A DNA stretch of 64,000 bases, from positions 1 to 64,000 of the forward strand of contig JADLAZ010000013.1 of NCBI GenBank assembly GCA_020849725.1, given 5' to 3'. The position numbers and the translations under genes are program-made. A model generated the notes under the pieces. That model was not told the origin of the DNA. It worked only from the letters and a program-made list of their open reading frames with translations, and made no database searches. This document shows positions 1 through 7,827 of this stretch, one piece after another; the first letter of the stretch is position 1, and each line of letters opens with the position of its first letter. Source of the DNA: Chloroflexota bacterium (GTDB lineage: Bacteria > Chloroflexota > Chloroflexia > Thermomicrobiales > JADLAZ01).

Positions 1-650
1 AGCCGGCCGAGCGGGACGCGCTCGGTGATCCGGTGGCGCATCTCCGGGTTGTCCAGCAGCGGCTGGATCAGCGGCGTCTCGACGAAGCCGGGCGCGACGG
101 CGTTGACGGTGATCGCGTGTGGCGCCCACTCGACCGCTAGCTGGCGGGTCATCATGTCGATGCCGGCCTTGCTGGCGTTGTAGGCGCTGTAGCCGCCGCG
201 AAAGCCGATCTTGCCCCGGATCGAGGAGATCGTCACGACGCGGCCGCGGCCGCGGTCGGCCATCACCCGCGCCGCGCCACGGGCGACCCGGAACGCGCCG
301 ACCAGGTTGATAGTCATCACCCGCAGCCAGTCGGCCTCGCTGACCTCCAGCGCCGGCCGGCGGATATTGATGCCGGCGGTGTTGACGACGCCGTCGATCG
401 TGCCGAACTGGGCGACGACGGCGTCGATCAGCGCGTCGACCGACGCCGGCTCGGTGACATCGCACTGGAAGGGCCGGGCGTGGTCGCCCAGCGTGGCCAC
501 CAGCGCTGCCGCTTTGGCCAGCGTCGTGCTGGAGGCGGCCACCCGCGCGCCGTCCGCCGCCAGCGCCGCGCAGATCGCGCGGCCGATGCCGCCGGTCGCA
601 CCGACGACGAGGATGACGCGATCGGTCAGCCCCCAGGCCACGTCTGCCAT
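1..650 (-). CDS. SDR-family oxidoreductase, C-terminus beyond the window edge
   Basis: The frame opens with ATG at 650 and runs off the left edge after about 216 codons without a stop, so the C-terminus is not visible. The N-terminal Rossmann motif GATGGIGR lies at residues 17-24, followed by an N-T-A-G segment and the catalytic pair in YNASK. These are hallmarks of classical NAD(P)H-dependent short-chain dehydrogenases. It lies 28 bp after another SDR gene on the same strand, so the two are probably one transcript. Substrate is unknown. Pairs of SDRs often act on polyols or sugar acids, but nothing here proves that. Confidence 0.85.
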   Translation of the reverse strand, partial: MADVAWGLTDRVILVVGATGGIGRAICAALAADGARVAASSTTLAKAAALVATLGDHARPFQCDVTEPASVDALIDAVVAQFGTIDGVVNTAGINIRRPALEVSEADWLRVMTINLVGAFRVARGAARVMADRGRGRVVTISSIRGKIGFRGGYSAYNASKAGIDMMTRQLAVEWAPHAITVNAVAPGFVETPLIQPLLDNPEMRHRITERVPLGR

Positions 651-678
651 GCCGCCCCTCCGAGTGCCGGACGCCGCG

Positions 679-1467
679 TCAGGTCAGCGGCGGCCAGGGA
701 TTGCCAGCCAGGAAGCCGCCGTCGATCGGCACCACCTGACCGGTGACGTAGTGCGCGGCCGGGCTGCACAGGTAGACGGCCGCTGGCGCGATGTCGTCCG
801 GCGTGCCGTAGGCGCCCTGCGGCACGTGCTCCTCGACCCACTGGCGGCGCGCGGGCGCCATCGTCGAGGTCATCGGGGTGTCGATCCAACCAGGAGCGAT
901 GGCATTGACCTGAATGTCGTGCGGCGCCCACTCGACGGCCATCATGCGCGTCAGTGAGATGATGGCGGTCTTGGTCAGGCCATAGAGTGAGATGCCGTCG
1001 AAGCCGCGATAGCTGGTCATAGAGGCGATGTGCAGGATCTTGCCGCCGCGCCCACCGGCGATCATCGCTCGCGCCGCCGCCTGGGACATGAAGTAGACGC
1101 CGCGCAGGTTGATGTCGACGACGTAATCCCAGTCATCGAGCGTGGCCTCGAGCAGCGCTTTGCGCCGGGTGACGCCAGCGACGTTGGCCAGGATGTCCAG
1201 CCGGCCCAGGCCACCGACGACGCGCTCGACCAGGCCGGGCAGGGCCGCCACGTCGCGCATGTCGGCCGGCAGCGCCAGCGCCCGCCGGCCGAGCGCGCGC
1301 ACCAGCCCGGCCACCCGCTCCAGATCGTCGGCCGAGCGCGCTGCCAGCGCCACGTCGGCGCCGGCTTCGGCGTAGGCGAGCGCGATGCCTTCGCCGATGC
1401 CGTGGCTGGCGCCCGTCACCAGCGCTACCTGCCCGTCCAGCCGCATCCGGTCCAGGACGCTCACCAT
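679..1467 (-). CDS. SDR-family oxidoreductase
   Basis: 262 residues, the usual length for a classical SDR. The cofactor motif GASHGIGEG lies at about residues 19-27, N-V-A-G-V near residue 90, and the catalytic motif YGLTK follows. The C-terminal part (IDGG) is also typical. ATG at 1467 is used; a second Met at residue 7 is possible. It is the first gene of a two-gene unit with the partial SDR downstream. Gluconate, 3-ketoacyl or sugar-alcohol oxidoreductase activity are all possible; the substrate cannot be read from the sequence. Confidence 0.88.
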   Translation of the reverse strand: MVSVLDRMRLDGQVALVTGASHGIGEGIALAYAEAGADVALAARSADDLERVAGLVRALGRRALALPADMRDVAALPGLVERVVGGLGRLDILANVAGVTRRKALLEATLDDWDYVVDINLRGVYFMSQAAARAMIAGGRGGKILHIASMTSYRGFDGISLYGLTKTAIISLTRMMAVEWAPHDIQVNAIAPGWIDTPMTSTMAPARRQWVEEHVPQGAYGTPDDIAPAAVYLCSPAAHYVTGQVVPIDGGFLAGNPWPPLT

Positions 1468-1543
1468 GCTCGCTCCTCCTCACCCTCCGCTCCGCACCTG
1501 CCGGCTGCCGGCAGGCTCGGCTCATTCTACACGGCCCGGCCGC

Positions 1544-1705
1544 CCCGGCGCCGAGCGCCACGGTCGCTATCAGGCGGCCGACCTGACGGCCGATGGCGTC
1601 TACGAGTCGGACGCCCTGCCGGGGTTGCGGCTGCGGCCCGACTGGCTCTGGCAGCAGCCACTGCCACCGCTCGCGGCCGCACTGGCGACGCTCGCGCGCG
1701 CCTGA
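1544..1705 (+). pseudogene. C-terminal fragment of a Uma2-family endonuclease
   Basis: The plus frame ending at TGA 1703-1705 encodes a segment with ESDALPGLRLRPDWLWQ followed by PLP, which resembles the C-terminal end of Uma2-family (PD-(D/E)XK-like) proteins. No start codon or N-terminal nuclease core precedes it; upstream sequence belongs to the divergent SDR gene. I read it as a decayed remnant. It is one of several Uma2 relics in this window. Confidence 0.5.
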
Positions 1706-1714
1706 GCCGGCCGG

Positions 1715-3325
1715 TCAGTCGGCGTGCGGCGCGGTGGCCCGGCCGGCGACCGCGACCGGCTCCACCGGAAACGCGGCCCGCCAGGCGTCCCAGCCGCCCA
1801 GCAGCGCTGCCGCCTCGACGCCGTGCTCCCGCAGAAACCGCGCCACACGGGCGCTGGTCGCCTCGTCCGTTCAGGTGCAGTAGGCGATGACCAGCCGGTC
1901 GCACGGCGCGGTCGGCGCCCACTGCGCCACCTGATCCGGCGGAACCCGGACACTGCCGGGGATCTGACCCGCGGCCGGGTCGTATGTCGCGCGGGCGCGC
2001 ACGTCCAGCGGCAGGGGCGGCTCAGGACCGGTCAGCCGCTCGGCCAGCTCGGCTGGTGTGATGCGCACCACGTCGTCGGCCGGATGGTGGAACAACCCGC
2101 CGGCGGTTACCTCACGCTCTTCGGCTAGTGTCTGCTGCGCCGCCTTTCGACCATACCAGGCCGAGAAAGGCGTGGCCGTCACGCCGTGCAGGATGACCGA
2201 GACGGTGACGACGATGCCGGTCACCGCCAGCAGATACTCCGCCTGCGGCGCTTGAGCGTGCACGGCCAGCAGCGCGAACAGCAACGCGCTCAGGCCGCGC
2301 GGGCCGAACCAGCCGATGAAGAGCCGCGCCTCACGGCTGACGGAGGCGCGCAGCAGGACCAGCTCAATTGCCAGCGGCCGGGCAACGAACAGCACCACTG
2401 CCGCCAGCGCTAGCGCGGGGAGGAGTGGTGCGAGGCCGGCCAGTGACGACAGCAGCGCACCGAACAGGATGAAGGCCAGCAGCATCGCCATCTCGGCGGT
2501 CGTCTCACCATACTCGGTGAAGCAGTCGCACAACTCGGTGTTGAGGACGACCACGGCGATGCCAGCGGCGAAGGCGGCCAGGAAGCCGTCACCGCCGACG
2601 GCCGTGCCGGCGGTGTAGGCGGCTAGCACCAGGCCGATGCCGTACAGCGCCTGATACTCGCGCCGGATCGGCGTCCAGGCGTCGACCCGGTTCATCACCC
2701 ACGAGCCAAGACCGCCGACGGTGAAGCCGGCCAGCGGCCCGATGACGAACAGCCGCGCCAGGAAGCCGGCCCAGTCGCTGGCGCTGCCGACCCGGCCGGC
2801 CAGCACCGCCAGGACGATCAGGAGGATCGGCAGTACGACGATGTCGTTGAGGCCGGCCTCGATGCTGAGCGCGCGCCGCACGGCCAGCGGCACGCGCGAG
2901 TCGCGGATGATATCGCGCAGGACGACCGGGTCGGTCGACGCCAGGATGGCCCCGAGCAGCACCGCCGCCAGCGGCGCCAGGCCCAGCAGCCAGTGGGCGG
3001 CGCCGGCCGTGAGCACGACGACCAGCAGTGTGCCCGGCCCCAGCACCAGCACCGGCGCCAGCCAGGCGCGCCGACCCTCGTCGAACTGGAGCTTGACGGC
3101 GTCGAGAAACAGCACCAGCGCCAGTGTGATGACGGCGATCGTCTCCAGGGCCGGGTCGTGGGCGTCGATCCGCAGCAGGCCCAGCCCGCGCTCGCCCAGC
3201 AGGTAGCCCAGCCCGAGGAAGATGATCGGCAAGGAGATCGGCGCACGCTCGACCAGCCCGCTGGCCAGCGCCGCCCCGATGAGCACCACCGCCACCAGGC
3301 CAAACATGATCAGGACGTCGGGCAC
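1715..3325 (-). CDS. CPA1-type Na+/H+ antiporter fused to a rhodanese domain; candidate selenoprotein (UGA codon 485)
   Basis: Residues 1 to about 400 form a polytopic cation/proton antiporter with the CPA1 signatures ASTDPV and GLND. From about residue 415 a rhodanese domain follows (PLDVRARATYDPAAGQIPGS). The frame reaches the active-site loop as IAYCT and then meets TGA at 1871-1873. Reading through, the same frame continues TDEATSARVARFLREHG and LLGGWDAW, typical rhodanese C-terminal sequence, to TGA at 1715-1717 (51 more codons). From family memory the loop is normally Y-C-x-C, so UGA replaces the second Cys, two residues after catalytic Cys483. A hairpin of the right geometry follows (separate entry). 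The likely product is a 536-residue membrane protein with Sec485. A nonsense mutation giving a 484-residue truncated protein, or a sequencing error, is the alternative. Confidence 0.72.
1836..1873 (-). promoter_or_regulatory. Candidate bacterial SECIS after UGA in the antiporter-rhodanese gene
   Basis: Reading the minus strand, UGA is at 1873-1871. After 16 nt comes GCGCC (1854-1850), loop CGTGT (1849-1845) and GGCGC (1844-1840). GACC (1859-1856) can also pair with GGTT (1839-1836) across one bulged A, giving about nine pairs. The apical loop starts 21 nt after the UGA and has G in its second position. Bacterial SECIS elements usually have a 16-37 nt UGA-loop spacing and a G in the first two loop positions. 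Such hairpins can also arise by chance in GC-rich DNA, so the weight comes from the coincidence with a Cys position. Confidence 0.55.
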
Positions 3326-3582
3326 GTTTCCCTCCCACGGCCGGCGTCCCGCGACGCCCGTTCCCGCACCAGATCATGCCACGCCGGCGCGGCTGCCGGC
3401 CAGGCCGGCGCCAAGGCGAGCGCCGGTCGCGGCTTGGGGGCCACCGGCCCCGCGTGACGAAGCTGTCCGCGGTCAGCGCCCAGGATGCCACGCTTGGGCG
3501 AGCCAGTCGAGCGGTGGCGCCGGCGGCAACCAGCGTGGCGACACCGAACCGGGGCCCCAGCGGCGGCAGGCGGCCGTGGCGC

Positions 3583-3900
3583 TCAGGCGGCGGTCGACAG
3601 CAGCGCCAGCGGGTCGAGGTAGCCGCCGACCTGATCGGCGCTGACCGCAGCGCTCAGCCGCGCCCGACCACCGTGGGCATCCGGGACCACATGGCGGCAG
3701 GCGAAGGCGCGCGGCACCGTCGAGCCTGGTTCGCGCTCCATGCGCCAGCCATCGGCCCGGCCGCACAGCGGACAGTCGATCGGGTAGCCGGCGTGGTCCT
3801 CAAGGACGAAGCGGCCGGTCTCCGGCAGCCGAACGAGCGATGCGCCCATGGAAGTAGGTCGATTTTGGTCTGTCCAGCGCTGGTCCATCACGTCCTGCAT
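3583..3900 (-). CDS. Hypothetical protein with a small zinc-ribbon-like motif
   Basis: A frame of 105 residues from ATG 3900, or 88 residues from ATG 3849. It contains CPLCGRADG followed by a later C-R-H, a possible Zn-binding arrangement, and a C-terminal YLDPLALLSTAA. No family is recognised. The frame stays open upstream of 3900 but without convincing sequence. It is isolated, with about 250 bp on its left before the antiporter start and 160 bp to the XRE gene, and 3326-3582 holds nothing I can identify. Confidence 0.45.
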   Translation of the reverse strand: MQDVMDQRWTDQNRPTSMGASLVRLPETGRFVLEDHAGYPIDCPLCGRADGWRMEREPGSTVPRAFACRHVVPDAHGGRARLSAAVSADQVGGYLDPLALLSTAA

Positions 3901-4060
3901 CGCCCATGCTCCGTTGCTCGCGGTCCGATCCTCACCCTGCCACTCTAACGCCGCGCGCGCCTGACGGCGTCGCACGAACGGCCGGCATTCCACCGGCAGA
4001 CCGGCCAGCCGCCGATTGGTCAGGTGGCCACTCCCGGCGTTGGCCATCTGGACAGGCCGC

Positions 4061-4462
4061 CTAGCGCGCACTCGGCTGGTCCGGGGCGGGCGCGGCCACC
4101 CCAGGCCGCCAGCGGCCCGCCAGCAGGCGCAACACCGTCCGGAACTCGTCACGGTCGGCGACGGACAGGCGCTCGTCGGTCAGCACGCTCGCCACCAGCA
4201 GCAGGTCGGGGTCGGCTGCGCCGAGGCGCTCGATGGCCCGCGGGAAGAAGCCGCCGGCCGCCAGCAACTGGTCGCGCTCGACCGGCGCCAGCGCCAGCCC
4301 GGCCGCCAGTCGGTCGATCATGTCGCGGTCGGCCGGCTGGCGCTCGTCGCGCTCGAACCGGTTGATGATGCTGGCATGGACGCCGCAGATCTTCGACAGC
4401 GCCAACTGCGACACGCCCGCGCGGGCGCGGAAGCGCTGCAGCACTGTTCCGAAGGTGTCCAT
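4061..4462 (-). CDS. XRE-family helix-turn-helix regulator
   Basis: 133 residues from ATG 4462. Residues 1-65 form a Cro/C1-type HTH: LQRFRARAGVSQLALSK, then VHASIINRFERDERQP. The C-terminal half (LAPVERDQLLAAGGFFP and a helical tail) resembles the sensor-less helical extension of many actinobacterial and Chloroflexi XRE proteins. The target is unknown. A Uma2 N-terminal fragment lies immediately upstream on the same strand, so the regulator may be the survivor of a small mobile cassette. Confidence 0.8.
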   Translation of the reverse strand: MDTFGTVLQRFRARAGVSQLALSKICGVHASIINRFERDERQPADRDMIDRLAAGLALAPVERDQLLAAGGFFPRAIERLGAADPDLLLVASVLTDERLSVADRDEFRTVLRLLAGRWRPGVAAPAPDQPSAR

Positions 4463-4554
4463 CCCGACCCCACTCACCAGCCGCCGACCCTGCACCGATC
4501 GTACCGACGCCTGACCGCGCCGGCGCCCGTCCGCAAGTATACGCCGGTGTGCTG

Positions 4555-4841
4555 ATCTGGCGCAGCCGCCGGGGACGGAGATGCGCCACGAGCGTTTCAC
4601 AGAGGCGTGCGAGCATGATGTGGTGGCGCTCGGTCGGCATCGGCAACACCTCGATGACGCCGTCGGTGAATTCGATGAGCCGGCGCGCGGCATCCGTGAT
4701 GGTCAGGTACTGCTCGTCGGTCCACAGCCCCTGCAACGGATGCAGATCCACCTCCAGGCCGTCTGCCTGGCGCACCAACTTCAGGTTGTCGGCGCGACGT
4801 GCCACTGCCGTGGCCGGTCCTCCGCCCAGTACGCCTGCCAT
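4555..4841 (-). pseudogene. N-terminal fragment of a Uma2-family endonuclease
   Basis: From ATG 4841 the minus frame encodes GLWTDEQYLTITDAARRL, then IEFTDGVIEVLPMPTERHH and a helix LARLCETLVAHLRPR. This matches the first ~90 residues of Uma2-family proteins (tyrosine near the start, E-x-x-D-G-x-I, P-T-x-x-H). Similarity stops near 4560, before the conserved D-x-x-V and E-V-x-S nuclease core, and the frame continues into unrelated sequence. A truncated relic, separate from the C-terminal fragment at 1.5-1.7 kb. Confidence 0.6.
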
Positions 4842-4955
4842 GCAGGGGCAGTTTACCCGTGGAGGTGAGAAGGTGCAGCCGCCGCGCCGGCCGCCGCAAC
4901 CGGCGGCCGGCGCGGTGCGTCTCACCGGCGGACTGCCCACACCGGGGAGGGGGCC

Positions 4956-6044
4956 GTGCCGATCGTCGGCCATCTCGATCTGGACGCATTCTTCGCCGCC
5001 GTCGAGGAGTTGCTCGAGCCGGTGCTGGCCGGCCGCCCGCTCGTCATCGGCGCTGACCCGCAGGGTGGCTACGGGCGCGGCGTCGTCTCGACCGCCAACT
5101 ACGCCGCCCGCGCCTTCGGCATCCGCAGCGCCATGCCCATCGCCGAAGCCTTCCGGCGCTGCCCGACCGCTACCTTTCGCCCGGCACGCATCGCGACATA
5201 CCGGCCCTACAGCCAGCGCGTGCTGGCCATGCTCGGCGAGGCCGCCGTTGCCGTCGAGCCGGTGTCCATCGACGAGGCCTTCTTTGACTGCGGGCTGGAC
5301 TTCGCCGCCACCGTCGCGGTTGCCCGGACGCTGCAGGCGCGCATCCGGGCCGAGATCGGGCTGTCGGCCTCGCTCGGCATCGGCAGCGGCAAGCTGGTGG
5401 CCAAGATCGCCAGCGACCTGCGCAAGCCAGGCGGGCTGGTGACGGTGCCGCCGGGCGAGGAGGCCGCCTTCCTGGCGCCGCTGCCGGTCGGGCGCATGTG
5501 GGGCGTTGGACCGGTGACGGTCGCCCGCCTGCGGGAGGTCGGCGTGACGACGATCGGCGACCTGGCGGCGCTGGCCGAGGCGCAGCTCACCGCCATCGCG
5601 GGCCGGCGCGGGCCGGAGCTGGGCGCGCTGGCGCGCGGGCAGGACGACCGCCCGCTGGTGATGGTGCGTGACCCGAAGCAACTGACCCAGGAGCACACCT
5701 TCGAGCGCGACACGCGCGACGTGGCGCTGCTCGACGCCACGCTGGTCGCTATCGTCGAGCAGGTGGCGCGGCGCATGGCGCGGCGGGGCGTCTGGGCGCG
5801 CACGGCCGTGTTGAAGCTGCGCTACAGCGACTTCACGACGCTAACGCGCCACCTGTCGCCCGGCTACGCCATCGCCGATGCGCCGGCGCTGCTTGACCTG
5901 GCCCGGCACCTGCTGGCGACGACGCGCGAGCCAGGCCGCGCCGTGCGCCTGATCGGCGCTGGCGTGCAGGGCCTGGCGCCGGTCGGCGCGGCCTACCAGT
6001 TGCCGCTGCTGGCCTGGGCCGGCTCGCCGACCGCGCCACCCTGA
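4956..6044 (+). CDS. dinB: DNA polymerase IV, translesion Y-family polymerase
   Basis: 362 residues from a GTG start at 4956, preceded by a strong GGGGAGGGG ribosome site. Palm-domain metal ligands are in HLDLDAFFAAVE (residues 6-17) and SIDEAFFD (about 104-111). The YAARAFGIRSAMP segment and the helix-hairpin-helix thumb are present, and the little-finger domain fills residues 235-345. The C-terminus carries QLPLL at about residue 348, a plausible beta-clamp-binding peptide. The enzyme extends primers past damaged bases. It is monocistronic, transcribed away from the XRE/Uma2 debris. No LexA-like operator is evident. Confidence 0.95.
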   Translation: MPIVGHLDLDAFFAAVEELLEPVLAGRPLVIGADPQGGYGRGVVSTANYAARAFGIRSAMPIAEAFRRCPTATFRPARIATYRPYSQRVLAMLGEAAVAVEPVSIDEAFFDCGLDFAATVAVARTLQARIRAEIGLSASLGIGSGKLVAKIASDLRKPGGLVTVPPGEEAAFLAPLPVGRMWGVGPVTVARLREVGVTTIGDLAALAEAQLTAIAGRRGPELGALARGQDDRPLVMVRDPKQLTQEHTFERDTRDVALLDATLVAIVEQVARRMARRGVWARTAVLKLRYSDFTTLTRHLSPGYAIADAPALLDLARHLLATTREPGRAVRLIGAGVQGLAPVGAAYQLPLLAWAGSPTAPP

Positions 6045-6060
6045 CGCCGATCGCGGCGGC

Positions 6061-6573
6061 TCAGTCTGGCGCGGCCGGCGGTGGCGCGCTCAACTCGGCC
6101 AGCAGCCCGGCGACATCCAGCGGCTGCGTCACCATCGCCAGTTGGCCGCCCCGGCGCGGCCACTCCGCCGGTGCGCGGTCGCGATAGAGCTCGACGCCGT
6201 TGCCATCGGGGTCGCGCAGGTAGAGCGCCTCGCTGACGCCGTGATCGGACGCACCGTCGATGCGGAAGCCATGCCGCAGCACGCGCTCGACCGCTCGCGC
6301 CAGCTCCAGCCGCGACGGATACAGCACCGCCAGGTGATAGAGACCGGTCGTGCCCAATGGCGGTGGCGGCGCGCCCCGCCCGGCCCAGGTGTTCAGCCCG
6401 ATGTGATGATGATAGCCGCCGGCCGACAGGAAGACGGCGCTGTCGCCGTAGTGCTGCGTGATCTCGAAGCCGAGCGCGTCCCGATAGAACCGCAGCGACC
6501 GCTCCAGGTCGCTGACGGTCAGATGCACGTGCCCGATGCGTGTCTGCGGGTGGATCGCCGGTTCGTCGGTCAT
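6061..6573 (-). CDS. VOC-superfamily protein (glyoxalase / extradiol dioxygenase-like)
   Basis: 170 residues from ATG 6573, which has a good upstream CCGGAGA site; earlier in-frame Met codons lie in a repeat element and are less likely. IGHVHLTVSDLERSLRFYRD opens the first beta-alpha-beta module. HHHIGLN and LRDPDGNGVELY supply the later metal-ligand positions (His, Glu). The pattern is closest to CatE/YfiE-type catechol-2,3-dioxygenase-like proteins. The actual substrate is unknown. Confidence 0.82.
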   Translation of the reverse strand: MTDEPAIHPQTRIGHVHLTVSDLERSLRFYRDALGFEITQHYGDSAVFLSAGGYHHHIGLNTWAGRGAPPPPLGTTGLYHLAVLYPSRLELARAVERVLRHGFRIDGASDHGVSEALYLRDPDGNGVELYRDRAPAEWPRRGGQLAMVTQPLDVAGLLAELSAPPPAAPD

Positions 6574-6584
6574 AGTTGTCTCCG

Positions 6585-6800
6585 GAATGGGCGAGTGGGC
6601 CAGTTGGTGCATAGAGGCGGTTGTCATCCATCATGCTGGCGGAGGCCGGCAGCCAGTCGTGGCCTACTGGCGACCTCATCGTCAGTGTGTGCCTGGACCC
6701 CGGCGTGCGCCGGGGTGACGAGTGGACATGGTGGACGTGGTGGACGACATCTCCTAGCGGCCCACTGGCCACTGGCCCACTCGCTCTGCTGGTCCTCCTC
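6585..6800 (-). repeat. Intergenic inverted-arm element (GTGGGCCA-type repeats)
   Basis: One arm near 6587-6610 reads GCGAGTGGGCCAGTTGG. The opposite arm near 6757-6790 contains CCACTGGCCACTGGCCCACT, its inverted counterpart with an extra tandem unit. Between them are a CCCCGGCG/CGCCGGGG hairpin and short GTGGAC repeats. It fills the spacer between the sulfurtransferase stop and the VOC start. It belongs with the similar spacers listed elsewhere in the window. Confidence 0.55.
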
Positions 6801-6812
6801 CGCCCACTGCCT

Positions 6813-7691
6813 CTACTTCTCGATGGGCAGGCCGACGACGTTGCCCCACTCGGTCCAGGAGCCGTCGTAGTTGCGCACCTTGGGGTAGCCCAGGAGCTCG
6901 TGCAGGACGAACCAGGTGTGCGAGCTGCGCTCGCCGATGCGGCAGTAGACGACGATATCCTTGTCCGGCGTGATGCCCTGGTCGCCGTAGAGCTGGCGCA
7001 ACTCGGCGGCCGACTTGAAGGTGGCGTCCTCGTTGGCGGCGCGCGCCCAGGGGATGTTGGCCGCGCCGGGCACATGGCCGCCGCGCTGCGCGCCCTCCTG
7101 CGGATACTCCGGCATGTGCAGCAGCTGGCCGCTGTACTCACCCGGCGAGCGCACATCGACCAGCGGCAGACCGGGCCGCGCTTGGCGACGGCCCTCGTAG
7201 CCGATGTGGACAAGCACGTCGTCGCGGTAGGCGCGAAACTCGGGACGCGGCGCTTGGAGCGGGTACTGAGTTGGCGCGATGGACGGCACCTCCCTCGTCA
7301 GCGGCCGGCCCTCGTCGATCCACTTCTTGCGGCCACCGTTGAGGATCTTCAGCTTGGGGTGACCCATGACGGAGAAGAACCAGTAGGCGTAGGCGGCCCA
7401 CCAGTTGTTGCGGTCGCCGTAGAAGATGACGGTCGTGTCGGGTGTGATGCCCAGCCGCGACGCCAGCGCGGCGAAGCCGTCGGCGTCGATGAAGTCGCGC
7501 ACGGTGCGGTCCTGCAGGTCGGTCGTCCAGTCGATCTTGACCGCGCCGGGGATGTGGCCCTGGTCGTAGAGCAGGATGTCCTCGTTCGACTCGACGATGC
7601 GCAGGCCGGGGTCCGACAGATGATCGGCCAGCCAGGCCGTCTCGACCAGCGCGTCTGGCTTCGCGTAACCACTAGCCGCCGGGGTGCCCAT
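6813..7691 (-). CDS. Tandem-rhodanese sulfurtransferase (thiosulfate / 3-mercaptopyruvate type)
   Basis: 292 residues with two rhodanese modules. The N-terminal one (about residues 15-135) lacks a catalytic Cys: its loop reads [10 protein letters not shown]. The C-terminal one (about 165-285) has the active loop [14 protein letters not shown]. This inactive-plus-active arrangement is typical of the SseA/TST family, which moves sulfane sulfur from thiosulfate or mercaptopyruvate to acceptors such as cyanide or thiols. No signal peptide is seen, so it is cytoplasmic. RBS AGGAGGAGG precedes ATG 7691. It may be regulated from the AT-rich palindrome at 7747-7765. Confidence 0.9.
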   Translation of the reverse strand: MGTPAASGYAKPDALVETAWLADHLSDPGLRIVESNEDILLYDQGHIPGAVKIDWTTDLQDRTVRDFIDADGFAALASRLGITPDTTVIFYGDRNNWWAAYAYWFFSVMGHPKLKILNGGRKKWIDEGRPLTREVPSIAPTQYPLQAPRPEFRAYRDDVLVHIGYEGRRQARPGLPLVDVRSPGEYSGQLLHMPEYPQEGAQRGGHVPGAANIPWARAANEDATFKSAAELRQLYGDQGITPDKDIVVYCRIGERSSHTWFVLHELLGYPKVRNYDGSWTEWGNVVGLPIEK

Positions 7692-7746
7692 GATCGCCTC
7701 CTCCTGTCGTGTTCGCGCCTGTCACGCGGTGCATAAACAACCAAAC

Positions 7747-7765
7747 GTTGATAGAAATACTCAAC
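7747..7765 (-). promoter_or_regulatory. AT-rich palindrome upstream of the sulfurtransferase gene
   Basis: GTTGA and TCAAC arms flank a 9-nt centre inside a conspicuously AT-rich island (about 7730-7770) in otherwise GC-rich DNA, 56 bp upstream of the sulfurtransferase start. Position and symmetry suit a promoter-operator. No convincing -35/-10 pair can be fixed, and the binding protein is unknown. Confidence 0.4.
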
Positions 7766-7827
7766 ATTCCCGGCGCCAGTATAGGCGGTCGCCGCGGCAG
7801 GCGTCAAGGTCGGACGCGTGGGCGCGG

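Noticed and set aside
4149..5696. 515-codon minus-strand open frame across dinB and the XRE/Uma2 region
   Set aside because: It is antisense to dinB for most of its length and composed of low-complexity Arg/Gly/Ala sequence. Only short parts correspond to the Uma2 fragment in the same frame.
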